Assembly (NCBI GenBank): GCA_017481265.1
Contig: JAFUPK010000158.1
Coordinates: 1-41,297, forward strand
From: Clostridia bacterium
GTDB taxonomy: Bacteria > Bacillota > Clostridia > Oscillospirales > CAG-272
Reading direction: 5' to 3'
Length of the DNA stretch: 41,297 nucleotides
Of this stretch, positions 24,306-32,682 are shown in pieces; position 1 is the stretch's first letter, and each line of letters opens with the position of its first letter. The translations under genes and the position numbers were made by a program. The notes beneath the pieces were generated by a model that made no database searches, was not told where the DNA came from, and saw only the letters and a list, made by a program, of their open reading frames with translations.

Positions 24306-25175
24306 ATGAACTGCAAGGATACGATTAGAATCATTCCCGCACAGGCTGTGAGCTCCTGCGTTGAGAAGCTGTTTTTGCGAGCAAATAAGGAGTTGCCCGA
24401 GTTTGTCAGAAAGTCCATTGCTACAGCAAAGACAACGGAAAAGAGTCAGCTTGGGGCATCTGTGCTTACTATTCTTGAAGAGAATCTTGAAAGTGCCAAG
24501 AGACACGATATTCCGATATGCCAGGATACAGGTATGGCTGTTGTTTTTGTTAAGCTTGGAAGAAATGTTCACATCTCGGAGGCTTCTCTTGAGGATGCAA
24601 TAAACGAGGGCGTTCGCCGTGCTTATGTAGACGGACTTCTTCGTCTGTCTGTAGTAAAGGATCCTCTTTATGACAGGATCAATACGGGAGACAATACTCC
24701 TGCTGTTATACACATCGAAATGAGCTCCGATCCTGAAAATGACGATAAGCTTATTATTACTGCCGCGCCCAAAGGCTTCGGAAGCGAAAATATGAGCTTT
24801 ATCAAAATGATGACACCTGCGGCAGGCGAGGACGATATAGCGAAATTCGTTGTTGATTGTGTTGCGAATGCAGGAAGTAATCCTTGTCCGCCTATATTCG
24901 TAGGAGTCGGTATAGGAGGTAACTTTGAGAAGTGTGCGCTTCTTGCAAAGAAAGCCCTGCTTAGAGAGTCCAGAAATCCCGATCCGAGATACGCATCTCT
25001 TGAAGACCGGCTTCTTTTTGAGATCAATAAGCTTGGAATTGGCCCACAAGGGTTCGGCGGCGATACTACGGCACTTGCAGTTATGATAGAGCAGGCTCCC
25101 ACTCATATTGCAGGTTTACCTGTAGCAGTTAATATAAACTGCCATGTTTCAAGGCATGAAACAGCCGTTCTTTGA
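24306..25175 (+). CDS. Fumarate hydratase class I, alpha subunit (TtdA/FumA N-terminal type)
   Basis: A 289-residue alpha subunit of the two-subunit, 4Fe-4S hydro-lyases that interconvert fumarate and malate or act on L-tartrate. Visible marks: PICQDTGMAVVFVKLG, NTGDNTPAVIH, APKGFGSENMS, NPCPPIFVGVGIGG and INCHVSRH, including the Cys residues expected to hold the cluster. The start is the ATG with GAGG seven bases upstream. The catalytic enzyme also needs a beta subunit, normally encoded right after alpha; here a kinase gene follows and no beta gene is in the window. Fumarase and tartrate dehydratase cannot be told apart. Confidence 0.92.
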   Translation: MNCKDTIRIIPAQAVSSCVEKLFLRANKELPEFVRKSIATAKTTEKSQLGASVLTILEENLESAKRHDIPICQDTGMAVVFVKLGRNVHISEASLEDAINEGVRRAYVDGLLRLSVVKDPLYDRINTGDNTPAVIHIEMSSDPENDDKLIITAAPKGFGSENMSFIKMMTPAAGEDDIAKFVVDCVANAGSNPCPPIFVGVGIGGNFEKCALLAKKALLRESRNPDPRYASLEDRLLFEINKLGIGPQGFGGDTTALAVMIEQAPTHIAGLPVAVNINCHVSRHETAVL

Positions 25176-25185
25176 GAGGTGCTCG

Positions 25186-25770
25186 GTGAATAAAAAAGTC
25201 ATTACAGAATCAAAGGAGCTTTTTGCTCGATGTGAGGCTTTGGCAAAGGTAAATAAACGTGCGGTCATCGTAATTGACGGACGTGCGGCATCGGGAAAAT
25301 CCACGCTTGCCGACAGTATTGCCCAAAGTCTTTGCGGGCACGTTGTCCACGCAGATGATTTCTTTCTTCCTTTTGATATGCGTACCGCTGACAGGCTTTC
25401 GCAGGCAGGCGGCAATATTCATTACGAGCGCTTTGCCGAGGAAGTCGTAAAAAAGCTTGACGGCGATTTTGACTACGGTGTGTTTTCATGCTCGGAAGGT
25501 AAGGTCACTCATCACAAGCATATTCCGGCACACGGTCCCGTTATAGTAGAAGGCGCTTATTCTGCTTTGCCGCTGTTCGGAAAGTATTATGACCTGCTTG
25601 TGTTTGTCAGTGCTTCTTTTGATGCTCGGATGGAAAGAATAATCCGACGTAACGGTACCGAAAGGGCAGAAGTATTCAGAGATAAATGGATACCGTTAGA
25701 GGAGCATTATTTCGAAACATTTGCCATTGAGGAGAATGCAGATATTATTTTTGATACTACTGACGCTTGA
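25186..25770 (+). CDS. Small P-loop kinase (uridine kinase-like)
   Basis: A ~194-residue nucleotide-binding protein. IDGRAASGKSTLAD (~residues 28-41) is the Walker A motif; HADDFFLPFDMRT (~57-69) and VEGAYSALP (~124-132) match uridine kinase-like proteins. RIIRRNG..R...F resembles the lid. The phosphate acceptor is unknown. A GTG start at 25186 with GAGAGGTG upstream is preferred; an ATG at 25144 would overlap the fumarase gene by 32 bases and has no RBS. The two genes are probably co-transcribed (10-bp gap). Confidence 0.82.
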   Translation: MNKKVITESKELFARCEALAKVNKRAVIVIDGRAASGKSTLADSIAQSLCGHVVHADDFFLPFDMRTADRLSQAGGNIHYERFAEEVVKKLDGDFDYGVFSCSEGKVTHHKHIPAHGPVIVEGAYSALPLFGKYYDLLVFVSASFDARMERIIRRNGTERAEVFRDKWIPLEEHYFETFAIEENADIIFDTTDA

Positions 25771-25800
25771 CGTCATAAGCTAATATTTTTGGAGGAATCT

Positions 25801-26442
25801 ATGGAACTTAAAGGGAAAAAAGTAAACTTTCTCGGAGACAGTATTACCGAGGGCGTAGGAACGAGCTGTGAAGCTGCAATGTTCCCCAACATTATAGCTA
25901 AGGAAGCTGAGCTTGCCGTTGCACGTAATTACGGCGTTAGCGGTTCCAGAATTGCACGCCAGAAGCTTGCGGAGGGTGAGGGACGTGATCCCAGAGATTA
26001 TTGCGAGCGCTTTGAAGAGATGGATGACGACGCAGATATCGTTATCGTATTCGGAGGAACAAACGACTACGGACACGGAAACGCAGATTTTGGCGGAGAT
26101 TCCGACAGAACCCCCGATACATATTGCGGCGCGGTTCATTATCTCATGGAGGGACTTCTTAATAAGTATCCCACAGCAGATATCGTTTTTCTAACACCTA
26201 TTCACAGAGACGGTGAGACCATACGTAATATGCACGGACGTGTTCTTAAAGAATATGTGGACGAGATCCGTGTAGCAGCTGAGCAGTATTCGATTCCCGT
26301 GCTCGACCTCTTCGCATCAGGCGGTATATATCCTCAGTTTGAAGGACAGAAGAAGGCTCTGTGCCCCGATGGACTCCATCCCAATGATGCAGGAAACCTC
26401 AAAATTGCTCGCAGGATAATCTCTTTCCTTAAAACCCTTTGA
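25801..26442 (+). CDS. SGNH/GDSL-family hydrolase
   Basis: A 213-residue esterase-type hydrolase without a signal peptide, so probably cytoplasmic. Block I is FLGDSITEGVG with the nucleophile Ser near residue 14; NYGVSGSRI carries the oxyanion Gly; FGGTNDYGHG is block III; PDGLHPNDAGN is block V with the catalytic Asp and His. Relatives remove acyl or acetyl groups from carbohydrates or lipids. The ATG at 25801 has GGAGG six bases upstream. A strong terminator ends it, opposite the LysR gene. Confidence 0.92.
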   Translation: MELKGKKVNFLGDSITEGVGTSCEAAMFPNIIAKEAELAVARNYGVSGSRIARQKLAEGEGRDPRDYCERFEEMDDDADIVIVFGGTNDYGHGNADFGGDSDRTPDTYCGAVHYLMEGLLNKYPTADIVFLTPIHRDGETIRNMHGRVLKEYVDEIRVAAEQYSIPVLDLFASGGIYPQFEGQKKALCPDGLHPNDAGNLKIARRIISFLKTL

Positions 26443-26443
26443 T

Positions 26444-26487
26444 AAAAGAATTCCGTATTACCATGCAAGGTAATACGGAATTCTTTT
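26444..26487. terminator. Bidirectional terminator between SGNH hydrolase and LysR genes
   Basis: Perfect 19-bp inverted repeat (26444-26462 with 26469-26487), 6-nt loop, A-run on one side and T-run on the other. It overlaps the stop codon of the LysR gene by two bases. Confidence 0.92.
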
Positions 26488-27412
26488 ATTTCATGAATTT
26501 CTCTTTAGCGGCTGTGACCTCTTTAATAAATCTGCGGTCAAGCTCGGAAAGCTTGTAGTCTTTACGCTTTATGAGCACGTCCTTGTATATCTTCTTGTCG
26601 GCAATGACCTTCTTATGTACGAGATAAAAGGAGCTGAGCAGCTTTTGCGGGATCGGAGAAACCCACATAAAGGTGTTTGGAACAGATGACAGTATCTCAA
26701 ACTGACTTGATCTGTCAAACACATATATCCTCTTGTCCACATATTCGGAAAGCTCCGCTTTCTTTACGTCAATAAGCGGGAGAGACGGCACATAGGGGTC
26801 TCCGTGAATAATCTCAATATAGTCGGACAAGTCCTTCGGAACAATGACCTCTTTGTCTGCAAGCGGATGCTTTTTCGACAGAAGAAGCACGTAGGAAAAC
26901 TCAGTAATAAGCTCGGAATCAAGTCTCTTTTCCTCGAAAAGCGAGTTGAAATATTTGTCAAAGGCAGACTGGTAACGTATGATACCGAGATTGTAGTCCT
27001 CGCGAACAATGTTGTTTATCGTTCGCATGGAATTAGTCTCCTTGTAAAAAATATCTGCGGGTGTGTCGGTCTTTATGTATTTTGCAAATTCCGAAAATGC
27101 ATAGGAGATATATGTTGTTCTCGGAACACAGACAGAGAAGGACTGCTTGCCTGTTTTTCCGTTTTTATAAAGGTTTTCAATTGCATCTACCTGTGATATG
27201 ATGGGCTTTGCGTACTGAAGGAATTCCTCACCCTCCGGAGTGACAGTGATACCTTTTGATGTGCGGCGGAATATAGTAATGCCAAGATTTTCTTCAAGCT
27301 CTTTAATTGCCCGGCTGAGGTTAGGCTGACCGGTATAAAGATTCTCTGCCGCCTTGCTGATTGATTTTGTCTTGGAAATTTCAACTGCGTATTTTAAGTG
27401 TAATATGTTCAT
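26486..27412 (-). CDS. LysR family transcriptional regulator
   Basis: A 308-residue regulator. The N-terminal winged helix-turn-helix (MNILHLKYAVEISKTKSISK, then AAENLYTGQPNLSRAIKELE; ~residues 1-60) is followed by the usual FRRTSKGITVTPEGEEFL and a periplasmic-binding-like effector domain (~95-300). LysR regulators often control a divergent neighbour; here that would be spoIIGA, ~185 bp away, but the space holds a Spo0A-type promoter instead, so the target is unclear. The ATG at 27412 has GGAG upstream on its strand; the upstream in-frame ATG would overlap that site. Confidence 0.9.
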   Translation of the reverse strand: MNILHLKYAVEISKTKSISKAAENLYTGQPNLSRAIKELEENLGITIFRRTSKGITVTPEGEEFLQYAKPIISQVDAIENLYKNGKTGKQSFSVCVPRTTYISYAFSEFAKYIKTDTPADIFYKETNSMRTINNIVREDYNLGIIRYQSAFDKYFNSLFEEKRLDSELITEFSYVLLLSKKHPLADKEVIVPKDLSDYIEIIHGDPYVPSLPLIDVKKAELSEYVDKRIYVFDRSSQFEILSSVPNTFMWVSPIPQKLLSSFYLVHKKVIADKKIYKDVLIKRKDYKLSELDRRFIKEVTAAKEKFMK

Positions 27413-27527
27413 TATGATCTCCATTCAGTCATAAGACTGCGCAAGCATGATGCTTTCTCTATATGATACCATATTTTCCGGCTGAGCACAAGGTTGTTTT
27501 AGAAATTATATTTTCAGTCCTACTTAT

Positions 27528-27561
27528 TGCGACATAAATTTAACGATTCTTGCTTTATAAT
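27528..27561 (+). promoter_or_regulatory. Candidate Spo0A-activated spoIIG promoter
   Basis: TGCGACA (27528-27534) matches the reverse-oriented Spo0A box TTCGACA in six of seven bases. It lies 21 bp before TATAAT (27556-27561). No -35 hexamer stands at the normal 17-bp distance (CATAAA there). This resembles the Bacillus spoIIG promoter, where Spo0A drives sigma-A at a promoter with a longer spacer. Confidence 0.5.
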
Positions 27562-27596
27562 AATTACATACCGAGCTTGATACGGAGGTAGGGCAG

Positions 27597-28412
27597 ATGG
27601 TGCTTTATGCAGATGTGCTGTTCCTTATAGACTTCAGCATGGACGTTCTTGCTTTATGGTCGGCTTCTCGGATCACTCATTCGCCTGTAAGACTGCCGCG
27701 CATCATAGCTTCAGCCATATTCGGCGGCATAATATCGGTGGTTATTACGGTGGTAGGTGCCGGCAGAGCGGTCTCTGTATTTACCGGAGCAGCCACGGCA
27801 TTCATCATGAGCTTTATTGCCTTCGGGAAGGGTAAGCCTTATCTTGTTCTGAAAAGATATATTGTTCTTTGGATATGCGGTATTATTCTCGGCGGGATCA
27901 TGACAGCACTTATGTCTGCAGGAAGCTTAGATATAGTTTCCGGAGAAGGAAATGACAGCGGCGAATATATTTTGCTCATCCCCTTCGGCGCGATGCTGCT
28001 CTACGGTCTTATATCGGTGATCACGCGTATGCCAAGAGCAGAGAGCGTTCAGCTTGAGCTTTGGTACCGCGGAAAAAAAGTCAGCGTGTCTGCTATATGC
28101 GATACAGGTAATCTTCTTGAGGACCCGTTCAGCGGCGAATCCGTGATAATCGTCAAAAGGGAAGAAGCGCAAGCACTGTTTACCGCTGAAGAACTCGACT
28201 ATCTCAGTTCATACTCACAGTATGTACCGGAAACCATCTCACGGCGCTTGCGGCTAATCCCCTCGAGCTCTCTTGGCGGCGAGTCGCTTTTGAAGGCGGT
28301 CAGGTTAGACAGAGTGTATGTGGGAGGGAAGGACTGCAGCGCGGTTATTACCTTGACAGATAATATACATAATGACAGCTTTGGAGCTATTGTGTCATCG
28401 AAGCTTGTGTAA
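27597..28412 (+). CDS. spoIIGA: Sigma-E processing peptidase SpoIIGA
   Basis: A 271-residue membrane aspartic protease that turns pro-sigma-E into active sigma-E after the sporulation septum forms. About five N-terminal membrane helices (residues ~1-140, starting [19 protein letters not shown]) precede a cytoplasmic domain with [19 protein letters not shown], the retroviral-like protease motif with the catalytic Asp near residue 168. The order spoIIGA-sigE is the classic one. GGAGG precedes the ATG. The gene is next to a Spo0A-box-like promoter. Confidence 0.95.
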   Translation: MVLYADVLFLIDFSMDVLALWSASRITHSPVRLPRIIASAIFGGIISVVITVVGAGRAVSVFTGAATAFIMSFIAFGKGKPYLVLKRYIVLWICGIILGGIMTALMSAGSLDIVSGEGNDSGEYILLIPFGAMLLYGLISVITRMPRAESVQLELWYRGKKVSVSAICDTGNLLEDPFSGESVIIVKREEAQALFTAEELDYLSSYSQYVPETISRRLRLIPSSSLGGESLLKAVRLDRVYVGGKDCSAVITLTDNIHNDSFGAIVSSKLV

Positions 28413-28432
28413 CAGATCACTTGGAGGTCAGC

Positions 28433-29158
28433 ATGAAACCAAAAAATCAAAAATATAAGAAAAATGCGGGAAAGCTTCTGCGCAGTATCGTAAATGCAAT
28501 ATTCGGTTCGTCGGAGGTCTGGTATATTAACGGAGCCGAAACTCTTCCACCGCCGCTGAGTCCCGAGGAAGAGGCGTTAGCTCTTGCACGGCTCGGGCTT
28601 TCTCCCGAGTGGTCAGAAAAGCTTATAAAGCATAATCTAAGGCTTGTTGTCTATATATCAAAGAAGTTCGATAACGTGGGAACCGGTATCGAGGATCTGA
28701 TATCCATCGGAACAATAGGTCTGATCAAGGCGGTAAATACATATAAGCCCGAGAAAAATATCAAGCTTGCTACATATGCTTCAAGGTGCATCGAAAACGA
28801 GATACTCATGTATATAAGAAAGAATGCATCTCATAAGGGGGATCTGTCGATCGACGAGCCTTTGAATACGGATTGGGACGGAAATGAGCTTTTGCTGTCC
28901 GATGTGCTGGGAACAGAGGAGAATTCGGTAAGCGAAGACCTTGAACGGAGCGAGGATGAACGGACTGTTCGTGAGGCAGTTGCAACCCTCGGAGAACGTG
29001 AAAGAGAGATAATCGAAATGAGATACGGGCTGTACGGAAAAAAGGAAATGACCCAAAAGGAGGTCGCCGAGCGCCTCGGTATCTCACAGTCATACATCTC
29101 ACGGCTCGAAAAGAAGATCATCAAGGGCCTGAAGGAACAAATAATGACGAAGGTATAG
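28433..29158 (+). CDS. sigE: Sporulation sigma factor SigE (pro-sigma-E)
   Basis: A 241-residue sigma factor for early mother-cell gene expression. The first ~30 residues (Lys/Arg-rich, then an amphipathic VNAIFG helix) form the pro-sequence; by alignment with Bacillus pro-sigma-E, cleavage by SpoIIGA should be around [29 protein letters not shown] (region 2), [18 protein letters not shown] -10 recognition ([17 protein letters not shown]) and the helix-turn-helix [14 protein letters not shown] (region 4.2) are nearly identical to the family. The ATG at 28433 has GGAGG upstream. The sigG gene that often follows is absent. Confidence 0.97.
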   Translation: MKPKNQKYKKNAGKLLRSIVNAIFGSSEVWYINGAETLPPPLSPEEEALALARLGLSPEWSEKLIKHNLRLVVYISKKFDNVGTGIEDLISIGTIGLIKAVNTYKPEKNIKLATYASRCIENEILMYIRKNASHKGDLSIDEPLNTDWDGNELLLSDVLGTEENSVSEDLERSEDERTVREAVATLGEREREIIEMRYGLYGKKEMTQKEVAERLGISQSYISRLEKKIIKGLKEQIMTKV

Positions 29159-29219
29159 TATTTAATAATAAAAAATGCAAAAAAACCGTAATTTAAGCTG
29201 ATTTTTTTGCAAAAAGCTC

Positions 29220-29248
29220 TTGCAAAAGCCGAACAGATATGATATAAT
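29220..29248 (+). promoter_or_regulatory. Sigma-A promoter for rpmE
   Basis: TTGCAA (29220-29225), 17-bp spacer, TATAAT (29243-29248). It separates rpmE from sigE expression. Confidence 0.75.
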
Positions 29249-29287
29249 CATTACTACGTGAGTTAAAGTTTGAATGAGGTGAAAAAC

Positions 29288-29506
29288 ATGAAATCTGGAA
29301 TCCATCCTAAGTATGAAGAAGTAACGATCCGTTGCGCTTGCGGCGAAACCGTAAAGACTCGTTCCACCAAGGGCGATGCAAACGGCGAGATCCGTGTTGA
29401 TATCTGCTCTAAGTGCCATCCCTTCTTTACAGGTAAGCAGAAGTTCGTTGACGTGGGTGGCCGCGTTGACAAGTTCAAGAAGCGTCTTCAGATGAGCGGA
29501 AGATAA
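29288..29506 (+). CDS. rpmE: 50S ribosomal protein L31, zinc-binding form
   Basis: A 72-residue ribosomal protein. [19 protein letters not shown] and [21 protein letters not shown] (cited in part) are typical, with two Cys pairs (near residues 16/18 and 37/40) for zinc, the type that is replaced by a Cys-free paralogue under zinc shortage in some bacteria. The ATG at 29288 has GAGGTG upstream; an earlier in-frame start is outside the family. It has its own promoter and terminator. Confidence 0.97.
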   Translation: MKSGIHPKYEEVTIRCACGETVKTRSTKGDANGEIRVDICSKCHPFFTGKQKFVDVGGRVDKFKKRLQMSGR

Positions 29507-29532
29507 TTTCGTACTGTTTTGTCCGTAGATAT

Positions 29533-29587
29533 GTCGGACAGGATAAGCGGATCGTGATCTGCATCCTGTCCGACTTTTTCTCTTTTT
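29533..29587 (+). terminator. Terminator after rpmE
   Basis: GTCGGACAGGAT (29533-29544) pairs perfectly with ATCCTGTCCGAC (29563-29574), followed by TTTTTCTCTTTTT. Confidence 0.92.
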
Positions 29588-29596
29588 GGAGGCTAT

Positions 29597-30886
29597 ATGA
29601 ACGATAATATTGAAACAAAAAAAGCGATACTGTGCTCGGTTTATTCAACAGAGGAAGCAGCCTCTGCCGAGGCGAGCCTCGCAGAGCTTGAACGTCTCCT
29701 TGAAACGGCAGGCGGTGAATGCGTAGCGGTGCTGACGCAGGTGAGGGAAGCACCTGACAGACGTACCGTTATCGGTAAGGGCAAGTGCGAGGAGCTGTGC
29801 CGCCTTTGCAATGATCTTGAAGCTGATATAGTGGTCTTTGATACTGATATGTCTCCCTCACAGATCAAAGCACTGGAGGATGAGATAGAACGTGACGTTC
29901 AGGTCATAGACCGCAGTATGCTGATACTCGATATATTTGCCGCCCATGCAAGAAGCGCCGAGGGTACATTACAGGTAGAGCTTGCACAGCTTAAATATAC
30001 GGCTCCGCGTCTTGTTGGCCACGGGCGGGAAATGTCGCGTCTGGGAGGTGCTGCTTCCGGCTCTATCGGTTCAAGAGGACCCGGTGAGACCAAGCTTGAG
30101 ATCGATCGCAGACGTATAAGAGCGCGCATCACTTCTCTTGAAGCAGAGCTTGAGAACGTAGCCCGTGCAAGAGATGTTATACGTAAGTCACGCGAGAGAA
30201 GCGGCCTTAAGCGAGTGGCTATTGTCGGTTATACCAATGCGGGTAAATCGACGCTTCTCAACAGGCTCACCGAGGCAGGTATACTTGCGGAGGATAAGCT
30301 GTTTGCCACTCTCGATACAACTACAAGAAAATATACACTTCCTGCAGGCAGTGAAATACTCCTGACGGATACCGTCGGTTTTATTCGTAATCTTCCGCAC
30401 CACCTTATTAAAGCATTCAGGTCAACGCTTGAGGAAGCAGTCTATTCCGATCTGCTTCTTATTATAATCGACGCTTCCGACCCCGAATTTGAGTCTCAGC
30501 TCAAGGTCACGGAAGAGCTTCTTGCCGATCTCGGAGCTGCAGACAAGCCTAAGCTGTATGTAATGAATAAATGTGATGTCTGCGAAATCTCAGATGTTCT
30601 TCGGGAGATATCGGCAGACGGAGAGAATACAGACTTTGCTTCTATCTCAGCGGTAACGGGCGAGGGTGTGGATACGCTTATAGAAAAGCTTGAACGGATG
30701 CTCGGACAAGGCAAGAAGCGTGTGAGGTTCTCTCTTCCCATGTCTGCGGGAGCTGTACTGAACGAGATATATTCAAACGCCGAAAATGTTGAAGTCGACT
30801 ACACACCGGAAGGAATGGAAGTGAAGGCGACGGTTGACGAAAAGCTTTACGGCAAGTTCTCTCGTTATATAACGGAGGAAGAATGA
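29597..30886 (+). CDS. hflX: Ribosome-associated GTPase HflX
   Basis: A 429-residue GTPase that splits stalled or hibernating 70S ribosomes. The N-terminal HflX domain has the glycine-rich GKGKCEELC and a SRGPGETKLEIDRRRIRARI segment (~residues 155-175), then the G domain: GYTNAGKSTLLNRL (G1, ~211-224), DTVGF (G3, ~257) and NKCD (G4, ~322). Only a rpmE terminator and ~9 bp separate it from rpmE, so either some read-through or an unseen promoter drives it. GGAGG precedes the ATG. It overlaps the next gene at ATGA. Confidence 0.95.
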   Translation: MNDNIETKKAILCSVYSTEEAASAEASLAELERLLETAGGECVAVLTQVREAPDRRTVIGKGKCEELCRLCNDLEADIVVFDTDMSPSQIKALEDEIERDVQVIDRSMLILDIFAAHARSAEGTLQVELAQLKYTAPRLVGHGREMSRLGGAASGSIGSRGPGETKLEIDRRRIRARITSLEAELENVARARDVIRKSRERSGLKRVAIVGYTNAGKSTLLNRLTEAGILAEDKLFATLDTTTRKYTLPAGSEILLTDTVGFIRNLPHHLIKAFRSTLEEAVYSDLLLIIIDASDPEFESQLKVTEELLADLGAADKPKLYVMNKCDVCEISDVLREISADGENTDFASISAVTGEGVDTLIEKLERMLGQGKKRVRFSLPMSAGAVLNEIYSNAENVEVDYTPEGMEVKATVDEKLYGKFSRYITEEE

Positions 30887-31539
30887 TGGCTGATATAAAC
30901 GTTAGCGGACGGGTAACGCTCTATAAGCGAGCCGAGGTGGAGATAATTGAAAAAAAGTCCCGTTTCATCGGTCGTGCCACTCCCGTGCGCAGCGAAGCTG
31001 AGGCAGCAGAATTTGTTTCCGAAATGAAGAAAAAATATGCAGACGCAACACATAACGTCTATGCCTATTATATAAACGGAGGAGCTGTTGCAAGATGCAG
31101 TGACGACGGTGAGCCCCAGGGCAGCTCCGGCTATCCTACGCTTAACGCTCTTAAGACCTGCGGGGCATCGGATCTTTGCGTAGTAGTTACAAGATATTTC
31201 GGAGGCACTCTTCTGGGGACTGCGGGCCTTGCCCGTGCCTATGCCGCCGCCGCAAGGGCAGCTATAGAAGCTGCGGGCTTTGCGGTGTATGAAAAATTTA
31301 CCGTTGTAATGATCGAGATCGGATATTCCGAATATCAAAAGCTCACTGTTTTGCTTAAGAATGAAGGGATACCCGAAGAGGATACCGACTTCGGTGAGTT
31401 TGTTACGGTCACCTGTGCTATGATGGACGACAAGCTTGAGAAGATCGCTTCGTCTGTTCGTGATATGACCGGCGGAAAAGGCAAATTTGAGATCATCTGC
31501 GAAGAAGAAAGACTTAGACCGTTGGTCGACAAAAAGTAA
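30883..31539 (+). CDS. YigZ/IMPACT family protein
   Basis: A 218-residue soluble protein of the YigZ/IMPACT (UPF0029) family. EIIEKKSRFIGRATPV, THNVYAYYI, SDDGEPQGSSGYP and VVTRYFGGTLLGTAGLARAY are the conserved family blocks (residues ~16-125); the rest is the usual C-terminal ferredoxin-like half. Eukaryotic IMPACT acts in translational control; the bacterial role is unknown, though the overlap with hflX (ATGA) fits a translation-linked job. Two adjacent ATG codons exist (30883 and 30886); GGAGGAA is close to both. Confidence 0.92.
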   Translation: MMADINVSGRVTLYKRAEVEIIEKKSRFIGRATPVRSEAEAAEFVSEMKKKYADATHNVYAYYINGGAVARCSDDGEPQGSSGYPTLNALKTCGASDLCVVVTRYFGGTLLGTAGLARAYAAAARAAIEAAGFAVYEKFTVVMIEIGYSEYQKLTVLLKNEGIPEEDTDFGEFVTVTCAMMDDKLEKIASSVRDMTGGKGKFEIICEEERLRPLVDKK

Positions 31540-31614
31540 AAAAAGAAGTATTTGCGTATATTATGTGTATCAAGCGGCAATACACCATTTTTCGTATGAA
31601 AGGATCTATGAGAT

Positions 31615-32643
31615 ATGCCCACAGGTTCCAAGACCGTTCGCGATATTTTCTATGACCGTGAAGAGAAAACTCTGTCACCGTATGCCTTTCTGACAAAAAA
31701 CACCCGCGGAAGAGAACGTCCCATCGTTCCATGCGTGAACAGGACGGAGTTTCAGCGTGATCGTGACAGGATAATCCATTCGAAATCCTTCCGCCGACTT
31801 ATGCATAAAACTCAGGTGTTCCTGCTTCCTGCAGGTGAGCACTACCGCACAAGACTGACTCACACGCTTGAGGTAGCGCAGATCGCAAGGATCATCGCAC
31901 GTGCGTTGCTTCTTAATGAGGATCTGTGTGAAGCAGGGGCTCTCGGACATGACCTTGGTCATACCCCCTTCGGTCATGCAGGAGAGCTTGTAATGCAGCA
32001 GTGCTTTTCTCCCGACTTTACCCACTATAAACAGAGCCTGAGAGTGGTTGAAAAGCTTGAAAACAACGGTAAAGGACTTAATCTTACTTATGAGGTAAGA
32101 GATGCCATTGTAAATCACACGGGAGATAATACAGCAGTTACTCTTGAGGGCGCTATAATGCGCTTCGCTGACAGGATCGCTTATATCAATCATGATATAG
32201 ATGATGCCTGCCGTGCGGGAATACTGTCCCTTGACGACATCCCGAAGGAGCTTAGGAATGTTCTCGGTACCTCCCATGGAGTACGTATCAATACAATGGT
32301 AACCTCCGTGATCGAGGCAAGCGCTGATTCCGATAAGATCAGGATGACTGATGAGGTCGGACAGGCTACCGATGAGCTTCGTGATTTCCTGTTTAAAAAC
32401 GTGTATTATAATCCGAAAGCTAAAAAGGAAGAGACCAAGGCTAAAATATTACTTAAGCATCTCTTTGAATATTTTGAGCATGAACCCGAAAAAATGCCGG
32501 GAGTATATAAAGAACAGCTTGAGTATGAACCCGTAAAAAGGTGTGTTTGCGACTATCTTTCAAGTATGACGGACAGGTATGCCATAAACCTTTTCAAGGA
32601 GCTGTTCATCCCGAACATTTGGCAGCCGCCCGGAGAGATATAG
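31615..32643 (+). CDS. dgt: dGTP triphosphohydrolase-like protein (Dgt, HD superfamily)
   Basis: A 342-residue HD-domain enzyme expected to cleave dNTPs (typically dGTP) into nucleoside and tripolyphosphate. Marks: FQRDRDRIIHSKSFRRLMHK (nucleotide-binding start), TRLTHTLEVAQIARIIARAL (first His), GHDLGHTPFGHAGE (the HD pair) and DRIAYINHDIDDA (final Asp). It is the short type without large C-terminal additions. The ATG at 31615 has GAAAGGA ~12 bases upstream. Dgt-dnaG-rpoD is a common clostridial order. Confidence 0.94.
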   Translation: MPTGSKTVRDIFYDREEKTLSPYAFLTKNTRGRERPIVPCVNRTEFQRDRDRIIHSKSFRRLMHKTQVFLLPAGEHYRTRLTHTLEVAQIARIIARALLLNEDLCEAGALGHDLGHTPFGHAGELVMQQCFSPDFTHYKQSLRVVEKLENNGKGLNLTYEVRDAIVNHTGDNTAVTLEGAIMRFADRIAYINHDIDDACRAGILSLDDIPKELRNVLGTSHGVRINTMVTSVIEASADSDKIRMTDEVGQATDELRDFLFKNVYYNPKAKKEETKAKILLKHLFEYFEHEPEKMPGVYKEQLEYEPVKRCVCDYLSSMTDRYAINLFKELFIPNIWQPPGEI

Positions 32644-32682
32644 TATTTTTAACGCTTCACATTGAAGCAGACTGGAATAATA

